A stretch of DNA of 64,000 nt from Treponema sp. (GTDB lineage Bacteria; Spirochaetota; Spirochaetia; Treponematales; Treponemataceae). This document shows, in pieces, positions 8,652 to 17,301 of the stretch (its first letter is position 1; every line of letters starts with the position of its first letter). A model generated the notes under the pieces. That model was not told the origin of the DNA. It ran no database searches and worked only from the letters and a program-made list of their open reading frames with translations. Position numbers and translations under genes: made by a program. The DNA is taken from contig JAFUYH010000018.1 in the NCBI GenBank assembly GCA_017470605.1, positions 1 through 64,000 on the forward strand, written 5' to 3'.

Positions 8652-10649
8652 TTGAAAAGATTTGAGGTAGTTTCGCCGTTTGAACCCAGCGGAGACCAGG
8701 GGCAGGCTATTCAAAGGCTTGCGGAAGGTTTTTTGCGGGGAGATAAGTTTCAGACTCTAAAAGGCGTTACCGGTTCTGGTAAGACCTTTACAATGGCTAA
8801 AATTATTGAAGCAGTTCAGCGGCCAACTCTTATAATCAGTCATAATAAGACTCTTTCTGCCCAGCTTTACCGCGAATTCAAGTCTTTTTTTCCAAATAAC
8901 GCGGTAGAATATTTTGTTTCATATTATGATTATTACCAGCCGGAAGCCTATGTTGCGGCGAGAGACCTTTATATAGAAAAGGACTGTGATATAAATCAGG
9001 AAATTGACCGTCTGCGACTTGCGGCAACTTACAGCCTTATGGAACGGCGCGATGTAATTGTTGTTGCGACGGTTTCATGCATTTATGGTCTGGGTATGCC
9101 GGATGTGTACAAGGGAATGCGCGTACACGTAGAAACTGGTCAGACTTTGAATGTAAAGAAACTTGCGGAAAATCTGATTGCAATGCAGTATTCGCGGAAT
9201 GACGATGTTCTTGACCGCGGGAATTTTCGAATTAAAGGGGACGTGATAGAAGTATTTCCGCCCTATATGGAAACTGATGAAGCCTACCGCATTGAACTGG
9301 ATTGGGAAGAGGTGGTCAGAATCCGCCGTTTTAACGTGCTGAATCGCGATGTTACGGGGGAGCTGGAGGAAACTGTTTTTTATCCGGCAAAGCACTTTGT
9401 TGTTCCTCATGACAAACTGATTGAGGCAACTGACCGTATTCAAAAAGAAATGGAAGAGCAGGTAGAAAAGTTCCGCGCGGCTGGAAAAATGCTTGAGGCG
9501 GAAAGACTTAAGACCCGCACCACATATGATATAGAAATGCTTAAGGAAATGGGCACCTGTCCTGGTATAGAAAACTATTCGGCTCCTATTGCGGGGCGGG
9601 CCCCCGGGGAGCCTCCGGCAACCTTGCTTCATTACTTTCCAGATGATTTTTTGTGCATGATAGATGAAGCCCACGTTTCCGTTCCGCAAATTGGCGCCAT
9701 GTACGAGGGCGACCGCAGCCGCAAGCAGAACCTCATAGACTTTGGCTTCCGCCTTCCTTCTGCAGCAGACAACCGCCCTCTTAAAAAGGCCGAATTTGAC
9801 GCAAAGATGAATCAGATTATCTACGTAACGGCAACCCCCCGTCCTGAAGAAGTAAAGCAGAGCAGTCAGGTTGTTGAACAGCTTATCCGCCCTACAGGTC
9901 TTCTTGACCCTATTATTGAAGTGCGCCCTAGCGAAGGTCAGATGGAAGATATTTATAAGGAAGTAAGGGCGCGGATTGAAAAGCACGAACGCAGTTTGAT
10001 TCTGACCCTTACAAAAAAGATGGCCGAAGATTTGACCGACTACCTTACAGAACTTCATCTTAAAGTAAAATATATTCACAGCGAAATTGATACTTTTGAG
10101 CGTGTAGAGATTTTAAAATCACTTAGAAGCGGCGAAATTGATGTTTTGATTGGAATTAACCTTCTGAGAGAAGGAATTGACCTGCCTGAAGTTTCTTTTA
10201 TTGCACTTCTGGATGCTGATAAAATCGGATTTTTACGCAGCGAAACTTCTCTTATTCAGATTATCGGGCGTGCGGCGCGAAATGCAGAAGGAATGGTTGT
10301 GATGTATGCAGACCACATGAGTCCCGCAATGGATGCTGCAATAAAGGAAACAAAACACCGACGTGAAGTTCAGGAAGCCTATAACAAGGAACACGGCATT
10401 ACTCCAAAAACAATTTCCAAGGCGGTTCAGGATATTCTTGTTCATGAAAAGAAAGATGCAGAAGATGAAGTTGCTCTGGAAGCCGATGTGCTTGTGAATA
10501 AGGCAAATCTTTTTGTTGCAAAAGAGCGTAAAAAGGTTATAAACGCTCTAAAACAACAGATGAGCGATTATGCTGACCGCATGGAATACGAGCAGGCGGC
10601 AGCCGTTCGTGATAAGATTCGTGAAATAGAAGCTCAGTACGGGGAGTAG
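8652..10649 (+). CDS. uvrB: Excinuclease ABC subunit B
   Basis: DNA-damage recognition helicase of nucleotide excision repair, loaded by UvrA and partnering UvrC. Walker A GVTGSGKTFT (about residue 38), the beta-hairpin region YYQPEAYVAARDLYIEKD, DEAH-type IDEAHVSVPQ, and helicase motif VI QIIGRAARNAEG are present, with a C-terminal UVR motif (YEQAAAVRDKIREIE). Length 665 aa is standard. The start is TTG: the reading begins exactly at MKRFEVVSPFEPSGDQ, and GGTGGAG lies about 7 nt upstream inside the htrA end. Confidence 0.98.
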   Translation: MKRFEVVSPFEPSGDQGQAIQRLAEGFLRGDKFQTLKGVTGSGKTFTMAKIIEAVQRPTLIISHNKTLSAQLYREFKSFFPNNAVEYFVSYYDYYQPEAYVAARDLYIEKDCDINQEIDRLRLAATYSLMERRDVIVVATVSCIYGLGMPDVYKGMRVHVETGQTLNVKKLAENLIAMQYSRNDDVLDRGNFRIKGDVIEVFPPYMETDEAYRIELDWEEVVRIRRFNVLNRDVTGELEETVFYPAKHFVVPHDKLIEATDRIQKEMEEQVEKFRAAGKMLEAERLKTRTTYDIEMLKEMGTCPGIENYSAPIAGRAPGEPPATLLHYFPDDFLCMIDEAHVSVPQIGAMYEGDRSRKQNLIDFGFRLPSAADNRPLKKAEFDAKMNQIIYVTATPRPEEVKQSSQVVEQLIRPTGLLDPIIEVRPSEGQMEDIYKEVRARIEKHERSLILTLTKKMAEDLTDYLTELHLKVKYIHSEIDTFERVEILKSLRSGEIDVLIGINLLREGIDLPEVSFIALLDADKIGFLRSETSLIQIIGRAARNAEGMVVMYADHMSPAMDAAIKETKHRREVQEAYNKEHGITPKTISKAVQDILVHEKKDAEDEVALEADVLVNKANLFVAKERKKVINALKQQMSDYADRMEYEQAAAVRDKIREIEAQYGE

Positions 10650-10680
10650 GAAGAAATCCAGCCCCACTGCACATGCCGGC

Positions 10681-11550
10681 CTAGTAATTATTCATTGTTT
10701 TTCCAGTCCAGGTTTTTGCGTATTCTTCACCTGCACCACGAATTGTTTCTTCCATTTTTTCTGTAAGGCGTTTTGCTGCAATCGGTTCTGACAGGTCTTT
10801 GTATTCATTAATTGTAATGACAGGAAGAAGCTTAAAGTCATAAATATAGCGTTCTACATGATTATAAGACCAGAGAGGGTCGTGTTTTCCAAGACCGTAT
10901 TTGTCGCTTCCGCCAATGAAGATTGGCTGTATGTCGCAGCCGCAGTAAAGTGCTATGCGGGCAGCTCCTTTTTTGTAGTTGTTTTTGCCGTGGCGCGGAG
11001 AGCGGGTTCCTTCCGGGAAAATAATAACGTTACAGCCCTGGTCGGTGAGTTTTTTACATTCAACAAGAACATCGTCAAATTCTGTAGTGTTTGTAATGTA
11101 AGCCTGTTTGATTACACCACGAAGCGGTGTGTGGGTAAGACCTCCGCGTACAATACAGGTTGAATTTGGAACCAGAGACATGATATACACAAAATCCAGA
11201 AGAGAAGGATGATTTGCAATGATGATTTTGCTATGGATGTTTCTGTATGCTTTTATATCTTCAACTTTTTTGATTGAAGTGCGGGTAATGTTTAAAGAAC
11301 CTAAAAACATTCTGAAGGTATGGGAAACATAGGCTCTTGCTGTAATGCCAAAATCTTTTTTGCTTCCAAGTGAAAAAAGTCTGATAAAAGGAAAAACCAG
11401 GATTGCAAGGACAACTGCTCCGAGTCCAAAATAAACAATTGCCAGTATCTTCATGAGGCAGAAAAAGAAGTATGAAACAAAATTCTTTACTTTAGGTAAA
11501 TCTTTGTGTCCGTATTTTTCTTCTATTTCTTTTTTTGATTCTTTTGACAT
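10681..11550 (-). CDS. PlsC-type acyltransferase of the aryl-polyene-like cluster
   Basis: Membrane-associated lysophospholipid-type acyltransferase (289 aa). After a hydrophobic N-terminal segment (about residues 25-60) come the HX4D catalytic block NHPSLLDFVY and the acceptor-binding block IIFPEGTRSPRHGK, both diagnostic of the PlsC/LPLAT family. It is the last gene of the minus-strand arm (methyltransferase, ketosynthase-like, PlsC), 8 nt after the previous stop. By APE-locus analogy it may transfer the finished polyene or a fatty acyl chain to a lipid; a general phospholipid role is the alternative. Confidence 0.85.
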   Translation of the reverse strand: MSKESKKEIEEKYGHKDLPKVKNFVSYFFFCLMKILAIVYFGLGAVVLAILVFPFIRLFSLGSKKDFGITARAYVSHTFRMFLGSLNITRTSIKKVEDIKAYRNIHSKIIIANHPSLLDFVYIMSLVPNSTCIVRGGLTHTPLRGVIKQAYITNTTEFDDVLVECKKLTDQGCNVIIFPEGTRSPRHGKNNYKKGAARIALYCGCDIQPIFIGGSDKYGLGKHDPLWSYNHVERYIYDFKLLPVITINEYKDLSEPIAAKRLTEKMEETIRGAGEEYAKTWTGKTMNNY

Positions 11551-11558
11551 ACTTACTC

Positions 11559-12227
11559 CTATTTTAACATCAGTTTTAAGAAATCCTGTGGAGATTCAGG
11601 AACATTTGAAAAATCATCAAATGAGATGCAATAATCTTTTTCTTCAGAACTGATTATTCCTGCAAAAGCAAGCGGGTAGTTTTGAAGGGGGCGTTTTTCG
11701 CCATATACTTCAGGAACAATTTCATCTGCATAAACAAGAATAATGTCTTTTTCTGTGCCAGCAAGAACTGGAGCAGAAGCTAATTTGAATGCGTCCTTAA
11801 AATTTCCTTTTGAAGGATAGATTACAGAATAACCGCCTTTAAGACCGAACGCCAGTGTTGCTGATGAAACAGGTGTGTTGAATACTGAAAGTGAAAAACC
11901 TGCCGGAAGAATCATGTTGTCTTCAATAAGGCCTTGGTTAATTGTGAATTCACGCTCTATTTCTCCGCGTTGTGAAATAAAGACAATTTTTGTTTCAGAA
12001 GAGATGTGTGTATTTTCTAAGAGGTTGTGAATTACGTGAACCGTCATTTTTGTAATCTGGGAAAGCCTGCGGCGGAATAAAGGGTCTGTGTATTCAAGTT
12101 TAGGAGAAACTTTTTTCTGTTCAATAGGGATAATATCATTTGCCCATTCCTGCCACAGTTCTTTGTCAGAACCTAGCCCTGGTGCCCATGCCGTAATGTC
12201 TGAAAAGTAAATGTTCTTCATCCCCAA
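11559..12227 (-). CDS. Ketosynthase-like protein (chain-length-factor type)
   Basis: About 222 aa resembling the truncated N-terminal ketoacyl-synthase domain found in aryl-polyene clusters (chain-length-factor type, Pfam Ketoacyl-synt_2). It shares ITAWAPGLGSDKELWQEWA at the N-terminus, DPLFRRRLSQITKM near residue 50, and FNTPVSSATLAFGLKGGYSV near residue 115. The latter is the segment where a real ketosynthase has its active-site Cys; here it reads PVSSATLA, without Cys. It is therefore expected to be non-condensing. TTG is chosen because GAGG lies 5 nt upstream; an in-frame ATG follows two codons later. Confidence 0.72.
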   Translation of the reverse strand: MGMKNIYFSDITAWAPGLGSDKELWQEWANDIIPIEQKKVSPKLEYTDPLFRRRLSQITKMTVHVIHNLLENTHISSETKIVFISQRGEIEREFTINQGLIEDNMILPAGFSLSVFNTPVSSATLAFGLKGGYSVIYPSKGNFKDAFKLASAPVLAGTEKDIILVYADEIVPEVYGEKRPLQNYPLAFAGIISSEEKDYCISFDDFSNVPESPQDFLKLMLK

Positions 12228-12248
12228 AATTACCTCATCTGATTTCTG

Positions 12249-13367
12249 CTAGATTTTTTTGAAGCAGAGCAGAGAATATGCATTTGAACCTAAATTATGA
12301 TGTGCGCAGTCCAGCTTAAAGCCTGCCTCTTCAATGGCATCTACAAGTTCCTGGTAGCGGTACATCTTGCTGTTGCCGTTTGCAATGCAGGTAAAGTAAA
12401 GTGATGTTCCCATTAGAGAATAGGAACTTGCTTCAAACTTCTGTTTGTCCCAGAGAGGTTCCAGAACCCAGACATTCGTGTTTTCATTTGCGGCTTCATG
12501 AACCTTGCGCAGAATTTTTGTAACCTGATGCAGGCTGAAGCAGTCCAGAAACTGACTCATCCAGACTGCATCTGGATTTGCAGGAAGTTTTGTTGATTCT
12601 TCAAGTACATTTCCCATTGAAAAATCTACGCGGTCTGCAAAACCTGCTTCCGCAGCGTTCTTTTTTGCAACGTTTGCCTGTCCCGGCAGGTCGCAGATAG
12701 TCATCTTTACATCTTTATCATAGCGGCAGCATGTTAAAGACCACTTGCCTGTGTTTCCGCCAATATCAAGAATGTGCTTTGGCTTTTTTGCAAATACAAT
12801 AGGAAGTGCTTCCGGAAAGGCTATGTCTGAGTAAAAATGGTCAAATTCAAACCAGGATTTTTTAGCCTGCTCCGGCAGGGTAGAAAGGGCTTCGTAAACA
12901 GTAGTCCATTTATCACCAAAAACTTTAAGCCCCTCAGGCTTTCCGTTCACGATGGATTTTTCCATGTCCCAGGCGCCTTTGTAGCAGATGTCGTTTGTAA
13001 ACCAGAAGTTCACTTTTGTTAAGTCATCTTCCAGAAGCATCCAGCCGATTTTTCCCAGAATATATTTTTCTGTTTTCGGGTCAGATTCAGAATCTTTAGT
13101 AAGTTTGATTACATTCATGCCCAGAGCCATTTCGCACAATACTCCGGCACCATATTCAGAAATTCCCGCCTTCTGTGCCAGCTCTTTTCTGGAAATTCCT
13201 TCTTCCCCTGCATCTGAAATTGCCTGCATGAGTCCAAGATTAAGCATTGTTTTGATTGCCTGAAATGCAAGCGGTGCAAATGCAATCTTCTGGGCTTCAA
13301 ACTTTGCGTCTACGGCGCGGATGTTATCAGTTTTAAATTTGTCAATATTGTAAAAAGAAGAATCCAT
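12249..13367 (-). CDS. SAM-dependent O-methyltransferase of the polyene-like cluster
   Basis: 372 aa methyltransferase. The N-terminal winged-helix/dimerisation part (about residues 15-100, with GISRKELAQKAGISEYGAGV) resembles plant and bacterial class-II O-methyltransferases. The Rossmann domain carries the SAM-binding motif HILDIGGNTGKWSL near residue 200 and the following acidic strand KMTICDLPGQ. Such enzymes cap the aryl head group in APE loci; the substrate here is inferred. The ATG has CGGAG 5 nt upstream, favouring it over a GTG five codons earlier. It is the first gene of the minus arm, behind a TTGAAA-N17-TAGTAT promoter. Confidence 0.83.
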   Translation of the reverse strand: MDSSFYNIDKFKTDNIRAVDAKFEAQKIAFAPLAFQAIKTMLNLGLMQAISDAGEEGISRKELAQKAGISEYGAGVLCEMALGMNVIKLTKDSESDPKTEKYILGKIGWMLLEDDLTKVNFWFTNDICYKGAWDMEKSIVNGKPEGLKVFGDKWTTVYEALSTLPEQAKKSWFEFDHFYSDIAFPEALPIVFAKKPKHILDIGGNTGKWSLTCCRYDKDVKMTICDLPGQANVAKKNAAEAGFADRVDFSMGNVLEESTKLPANPDAVWMSQFLDCFSLHQVTKILRKVHEAANENTNVWVLEPLWDKQKFEASSYSLMGTSLYFTCIANGNSKMYRYQELVDAIEEAGFKLDCAHHNLGSNAYSLLCFKKI

Positions 13368-13399
13368 GTTTACTCCGGTCACTGTGTTCTGATTATTCT

Positions 13400-13428
13400 A
13401 TACTATCTTTTACCATTCTTTTTTTCAA
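13400..13428 (-). promoter_or_regulatory. Sigma70-type promoter for the minus-strand arm
   Basis: On the minus strand TTGAAA and TAGTAT are separated by 17 nt, about 33 nt before the methyltransferase ATG. It forms one half of a divergent promoter region for the polyene-like cluster. Confidence 0.55.
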
Positions 13429-13525
13429 GATGTAGCAAAATATACATAATTTTTGCGTTGTATAGCAAGGATTTCAAACAAACCGAAGGAAATGCAAGTG
13501 TTTTGCAAGATAAGACATACCCCTA

Positions 13526-13554
13526 TTGTCATTATTAAAATGATTCATTATAAT
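13526..13554 (+). promoter_or_regulatory. Sigma70-type promoter for the plus-strand arm
   Basis: TTGTCA, a 17-nt spacer and a consensus TATAAT, 33 nt before the first ACP gene. It would drive the nine-gene plus-strand arm. Confidence 0.65.
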
Positions 13555-13587
13555 TATCAGACTATATCAAAGTTTTTAGGGAATAAA

Positions 13588-13848
13588 ATGGACGAACTTA
13601 AACAGGAAATCAAGGAGACTATTATTTCAGCATTACAGCTTGAGGATATTACTCCTGAAAATATTGTTGATGCAGACCCGCTTTTTGGAGAAGGACTTGG
13701 ACTTGATTCTATTGATGCTCTTGAATTGGGCGTTGCTCTTAAAAAGAAATTCGGCATTAAATTTTCTGCAGAAAGTTCAGAAAATAAAAAACACTTTGCT
13801 TCGGTAAATGCGCTGGCTGAATATATTTCCAGCGAAAAGAATAAATAA
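13588..13848 (+). CDS. Acyl carrier protein 1 of the polyene-like cluster
   Basis: 86-aa carrier protein. The phosphopantetheine attachment motif is GLGLDSIDALEL (Ser near residue 38), in a four-helix acidic protein. A SADEL-like segment EYISSEKNK closes it. The ATG is chosen because TAGGGAA lies about 6 nt upstream and because the protein then has standard ACP length; a longer in-frame extension to 13453 would cover the promoter. Two adjacent ACPs are characteristic of aryl-polyene loci, where one loads the starter and the other carries elongation. Confidence 0.93.
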   Translation: MDELKQEIKETIISALQLEDITPENIVDADPLFGEGLGLDSIDALELGVALKKKFGIKFSAESSENKKHFASVNALAEYISSEKNK

Positions 13849-13869
13849 GCTTTTATAAGGAGGATGTAA

Positions 13870-14121
13870 ATGTCTAAGGACGAAATTTTCGACAAGCTTA
13901 AGAATATTCTCGTATCAGAGTTTGAATTGGATGAAGGTGATGTAACACCTGATGCTCTTCTTGGAGATGATTTGGATTTGGATTCTATTGACTCAATCGA
14001 TTTGATTGTAAAAATGAAGGAATTCATGCCGGCAGATAAGGGAAATGTTGACCCTTCAATCTTCAAGACTGTAAAGACTGTTCAGGACGTTGTAGACGCT
14101 CTTGTTCCTTACATGGCATAA
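13870..14121 (+). CDS. Acyl carrier protein 2 of the polyene-like cluster
   Basis: 83 aa with carrier motif GDDLDLDSIDSIDLI (Ser near residue 39). It is more acidic than its neighbour and starts MSKDEIFDKLKNIL. A strong AAGGAGG box lies 6 nt before the ATG. 21 nt separate it from ACP1 and 17 nt from the ligase fusion, so these are one transcript. It needs a phosphopantetheinyl transferase, which is not encoded in the window. Confidence 0.93.
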   Translation: MSKDEIFDKLKNILVSEFELDEGDVTPDALLGDDLDLDSIDSIDLIVKMKEFMPADKGNVDPSIFKTVKTVQDVVDALVPYMA

Positions 14122-14138
14122 TTTTTATCATAATTCTA

Positions 14139-16154
14139 ATGATGAAGAAATTCCTGAAGGCACTTTTTTATGCAGTTGCGGCAGTGTATCCTGTTTTGGT
14201 TTTTACGCTGCTGGTTGTTTTGAAGGTTGATACAAAAGTTCTTTCTTTGTGTATCGTTGCTTTGGCGGCTGCATTCTTTTTAAGTGCCACAGGAAAAAAT
14301 AAGACCGGAGAGAAAGGTGCTCTGGACTGGAAACCATTGGTCAGTTCTGTGCTTTTTCTTGCAGCCGGTCTTTTTTGTTTTATAACAGGAAAGGAATTTT
14401 TCCTAAAAATATATTCTGTTGTTATAAACATTACCCTGCTTTTTGTGTTTGGAAGCACACTGTTTATGCCGCCGAACATTATCTTTCGCTTTGCGACATT
14501 GGCAGACCGTTCCATAAAGGGTTCAAGTTACGAAGGGCAGGTTTATAAATATTGCCGTAATGTTACTGTTGTCTGGTGCTGCTTTTTTATTCTGAATGGA
14601 GCAGCGGCATTCTGTACAACTTTTGCAGACAGAATCTTTGGGCTGGATGAAAATCTGGCGCGAACGGTCTGGGCTGTTTATAACGGCGGCATTTCTTACG
14701 TGCTTATGGGCACTCTTTTTATTGTGGAATTTATTATCAGAAAGCTGGTGGACAGAAAGATGATTAAAGCATATCCGATTACAAAATTTAATGCAGATTC
14801 CAGAAAGGATGATTACATTCTTTGCTATGATGATGTATGGTCAAAAAAATCTTATAAAACATGGAAAGATTTTTTGATTGATACTGCACGAATGCGTAGC
14901 TTCATTGAAAGCCAGAAGGCAGATGAATACATACTTCACTGCGAAGATTACTGGTACTTCCTGTGTACTTTTGTTGCCCTTTTGCAGTGCAAAAAGGCCG
15001 CTTACCTTACTCAGAATATTAGCGAAAGTTTTATGGCTGATGTGCGCAAGACTGGAATGTTTTTCCTTACAGACCAGAAGCCTGAAAATCAGGAGTATGG
15101 CTATATTCCTGATATTATAGAAAAGTCAGAAGTTCCAGAAGTTTCTTTTTACCGCACGACACCAGAAATTAATGGTGAAGAAACCAGAATCTTTCTTTTT
15201 ACTTCCGGTTCAACAGGAAAGCCAAAAGCCGTTCCTCAGCGCATGAAGGAATTTGAAGAAGACAATGCCTTTATTATTTCAAAGTGGGCAAAGGAATTTA
15301 CAAGCCGCAAACTGGTGACAACGGTAAGCCAGCATCATATTTATGGTTTCCTTTTTGGAATCTCTCTTCCTTTTACATTGGGAACTCCTTTCCGCCGCAA
15401 CCGCGTGGAATTCCCGGAAGAATTTGAAAAGATGACTGACGAATCATACATTCTGATTGCAACTCCGGCCTTCTTAAAACGCACTGTAGAAGTAGAAGAA
15501 AAACTGGATATGAAGAATATCTGGATTTTCTCCAGCGGCGGGGCTGTTTCTCCAGAGCTGGCTGTTTCCTGCGGAAAACTCTTTAATTTCTATCCTCTGG
15601 AAGTTTATGGTTCAACAGAAACTTCCGGTATTGCCTACCGCCAGCAGGATAAAGACGGCCTTATCTGGACTCCTTTTGCAAATGCAAAAATCTGGCTTGG
15701 TGATGACGGATGTCTGCGCATAATTTCACCTTATATAAAAGACCCCGCAGGATTTGCCACCGCCGACCTTGCAGAAATTCAGGAAGACGGACGCTTTATT
15801 CTTAAAGGGCGTTCAGATTCAATCGTAAAAATAGAAGAAAAACGTATTTCCATGACGGAAGTGGAAAACCGCCTTTTGGAAAGCGGACTTGTAGAAGACG
15901 TAAAAGTTGTTGCATTAAGCAATGACGTGCGCCAGTATCTTGCCGCCGCCCTTGTTCTGAATGAAAAAGGCCGCGAGCAGTTTAAGGACACGGAAAAGTT
16001 CCTGATAAACCGCTGGTTCCATGACTATCTGATGAAGTTTTTTGAAAACGTCGTAATTCCAAAGAAATGGCGTTTTATGGATAAACTGCCGACAGACGTT
16101 CAGGGTAAAAAACATAAACTTGAAATTATGGCTCTGTTTGAAAAAGCAGAATAG
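14139..16154 (+). CDS. Fusion of inner-membrane domain and AMP-dependent acyl/aryl ligase
   Basis: 671 aa in two parts. Residues 1 to about 210 are hydrophobic with six or so membrane segments and resemble the small COG4648-type membrane protein of APE clusters (GSTLFMPPNIIFRFATLADR is a recognisable block). Residues about 225-671 are an ANL-superfamily adenylating enzyme: P-loop FLFTSGSTGKPKAVPQ near residue 352, EVYGSTETSGIAYR near 487, and the C-terminal hinge GRSDSIVKIEEKRISMTEVE near 570. In the E. coli-type clusters these are separate genes. The enzyme should load an acid onto one of the two adjacent ACPs; tethering would place loading at the membrane. Confidence 0.85.
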   Translation: MMKKFLKALFYAVAAVYPVLVFTLLVVLKVDTKVLSLCIVALAAAFFLSATGKNKTGEKGALDWKPLVSSVLFLAAGLFCFITGKEFFLKIYSVVINITLLFVFGSTLFMPPNIIFRFATLADRSIKGSSYEGQVYKYCRNVTVVWCCFFILNGAAAFCTTFADRIFGLDENLARTVWAVYNGGISYVLMGTLFIVEFIIRKLVDRKMIKAYPITKFNADSRKDDYILCYDDVWSKKSYKTWKDFLIDTARMRSFIESQKADEYILHCEDYWYFLCTFVALLQCKKAAYLTQNISESFMADVRKTGMFFLTDQKPENQEYGYIPDIIEKSEVPEVSFYRTTPEINGEETRIFLFTSGSTGKPKAVPQRMKEFEEDNAFIISKWAKEFTSRKLVTTVSQHHIYGFLFGISLPFTLGTPFRRNRVEFPEEFEKMTDESYILIATPAFLKRTVEVEEKLDMKNIWIFSSGGAVSPELAVSCGKLFNFYPLEVYGSTETSGIAYRQQDKDGLIWTPFANAKIWLGDDGCLRIISPYIKDPAGFATADLAEIQEDGRFILKGRSDSIVKIEEKRISMTEVENRLLESGLVEDVKVVALSNDVRQYLAAALVLNEKGREQFKDTEKFLINRWFHDYLMKFFENVVIPKKWRFMDKLPTDVQGKKHKLEIMALFEKAE

Positions 16155-16174
16155 TCTAGGGCCAAGGAGAAAAT

Positions 16175-16549
16175 ATGAAAGAAGCAAACAATCATGATAT
16201 TGTAAACGAGCAGATTATTTCACGCGATGAAAATTCAATCGCATTGGAATTTGTAATTCCTGTTACAAGCGACTTTTTTGACGGACATTTTCCGGAATAC
16301 AAACTGCTTCCTGCTGTTGCTCAGTTTGAAGTAATTACAAGATTTTCACGCAAATATTTTGGAACTCAGCGTTATGTTCCGAATATCAAGCGCATTAAGT
16401 TTTCGGCTCCAATCCGCCCGGACACAAAGATTCATCTGGAGCTTAATTATAAAAAAGAAAAAGGCACTGTAACATTTAATATGGCAGATGCCAATGTTGA
16501 AGGGAAAGTTTATTCATCAGGAACATTTAGTGTGCTGGTTGAAGAATGA
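16175..16549 (+). CDS. Hotdog-fold 3-hydroxyacyl-ACP dehydratase (FabZ/ApeI-like)
   Basis: 124-aa hotdog protein. The central block SDFFDGHFPEYKLLPAVAQ contains the catalytic His of FabA/FabZ-type dehydratases, and NIKRIKFSAPIRPDTKIHLE is the following strand pair. In APE pathways this step creates the conjugated double bonds by dehydrating each 3-hydroxyacyl-ACP without later enoyl reduction. AAGGAG lies 7 nt before the ATG. The stop overlaps the next ATG (ATGA). Only one dehydratase is seen, where some APE loci have two. Confidence 0.86.
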   Translation: MKEANNHDIVNEQIISRDENSIALEFVIPVTSDFFDGHFPEYKLLPAVAQFEVITRFSRKYFGTQRYVPNIKRIKFSAPIRPDTKIHLELNYKKEKGTVTFNMADANVEGKVYSSGTFSVLVEE

Positions 16550-17301
16550 AATACGGTTTTGTAATTCCTGTTTATAATCATGGTGCTGCACTGGAATCAG
16601 TTGTAAAGAATTTAGTGCAGTATAACCTTCCCATCATCGTGGTTGATGACGGAAATGACGAAAAAAACAAGGCCTTTATAAATGATGTTGCCTCGCGTTA
16701 TCCTCTTGTTGACCTTGTTGTGAGGGCTAAAAATGGAGGAAAAGGGGTTGCCATGAAAGACGGGGTTCGTCGTGCGGCAGAATTGGGCCTTACTCATATT
16801 TTACAGCTGGATAGCGACGGTCAGCATGATACAGACCGGGTTACTCATTTTTTGGAAGAGTCAGAAAAATATCCAGAGGCAATAATCTGTGGTTATCCAG
16901 AATATGATGAATCTGCACCAAAACACCGCGTAAATGGTCGTAAGGTTGCAAATGCATGGATTCATTTTGTTACCCTTTCAAAAGATATAAAAGATGCCAT
17001 GATTGGCTTCCGCATTTATCCTGTTGAATCATATTTAAAGCTTATAAATGGTCATTCATATTTGGATGCCCGCATGGGATACGATATTGATATACTTGTG
17101 CGGCTTTACTGGCGCAAAGTACCTGTAGTTTCTGAATCTGTGAAAGTTTTTTATCCTTCTGATGGCGTTTCAAACTTTCATGCGGTTCGTGATAACCTTC
17201 GCATTGCATGGGTTTACACGCGCCTCTGCATTGGAATGATTTTACGGCTTCCTGTGCTTATTGTACGCTGTATAAAAAGAAATCGCAGGAGTGCGGCTTG
17301 A
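16546..17301 (+). CDS. Family 2 glycosyltransferase of the polyene-like cluster
   Basis: 251-aa GT-A fold enzyme: VIPVYNHGAALESVV at the N-terminus, IIVVDDGND (nucleotide-binding strand), and the DXD-type DSDGQHD near residue 90. No multi-span membrane domain. GT2 enzymes of this kind sit in APE loci between the dehydratase and the acyltransferase. Substrate sugar and acceptor are not deducible. Its ATG overlaps the dehydratase stop, and its stop overlaps the TTG of the next gene, so translation is coupled on both sides. Confidence 0.88.
   Translation: MKYGFVIPVYNHGAALESVVKNLVQYNLPIIVVDDGNDEKNKAFINDVASRYPLVDLVVRAKNGGKGVAMKDGVRRAAELGLTHILQLDSDGQHDTDRVTHFLEESEKYPEAIICGYPEYDESAPKHRVNGRKVANAWIHFVTLSKDIKDAMIGFRIYPVESYLKLINGHSYLDARMGYDIDILVRLYWRKVPVVSESVKVFYPSDGVSNFHAVRDNLRIAWVYTRLCIGMILRLPVLIVRCIKRNRRSAA

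Noticed and set aside
9075-10079. 334-codon frame antisense to uvrB
   Set aside because: It lies wholly within a conserved helicase gene and resembles no protein family.
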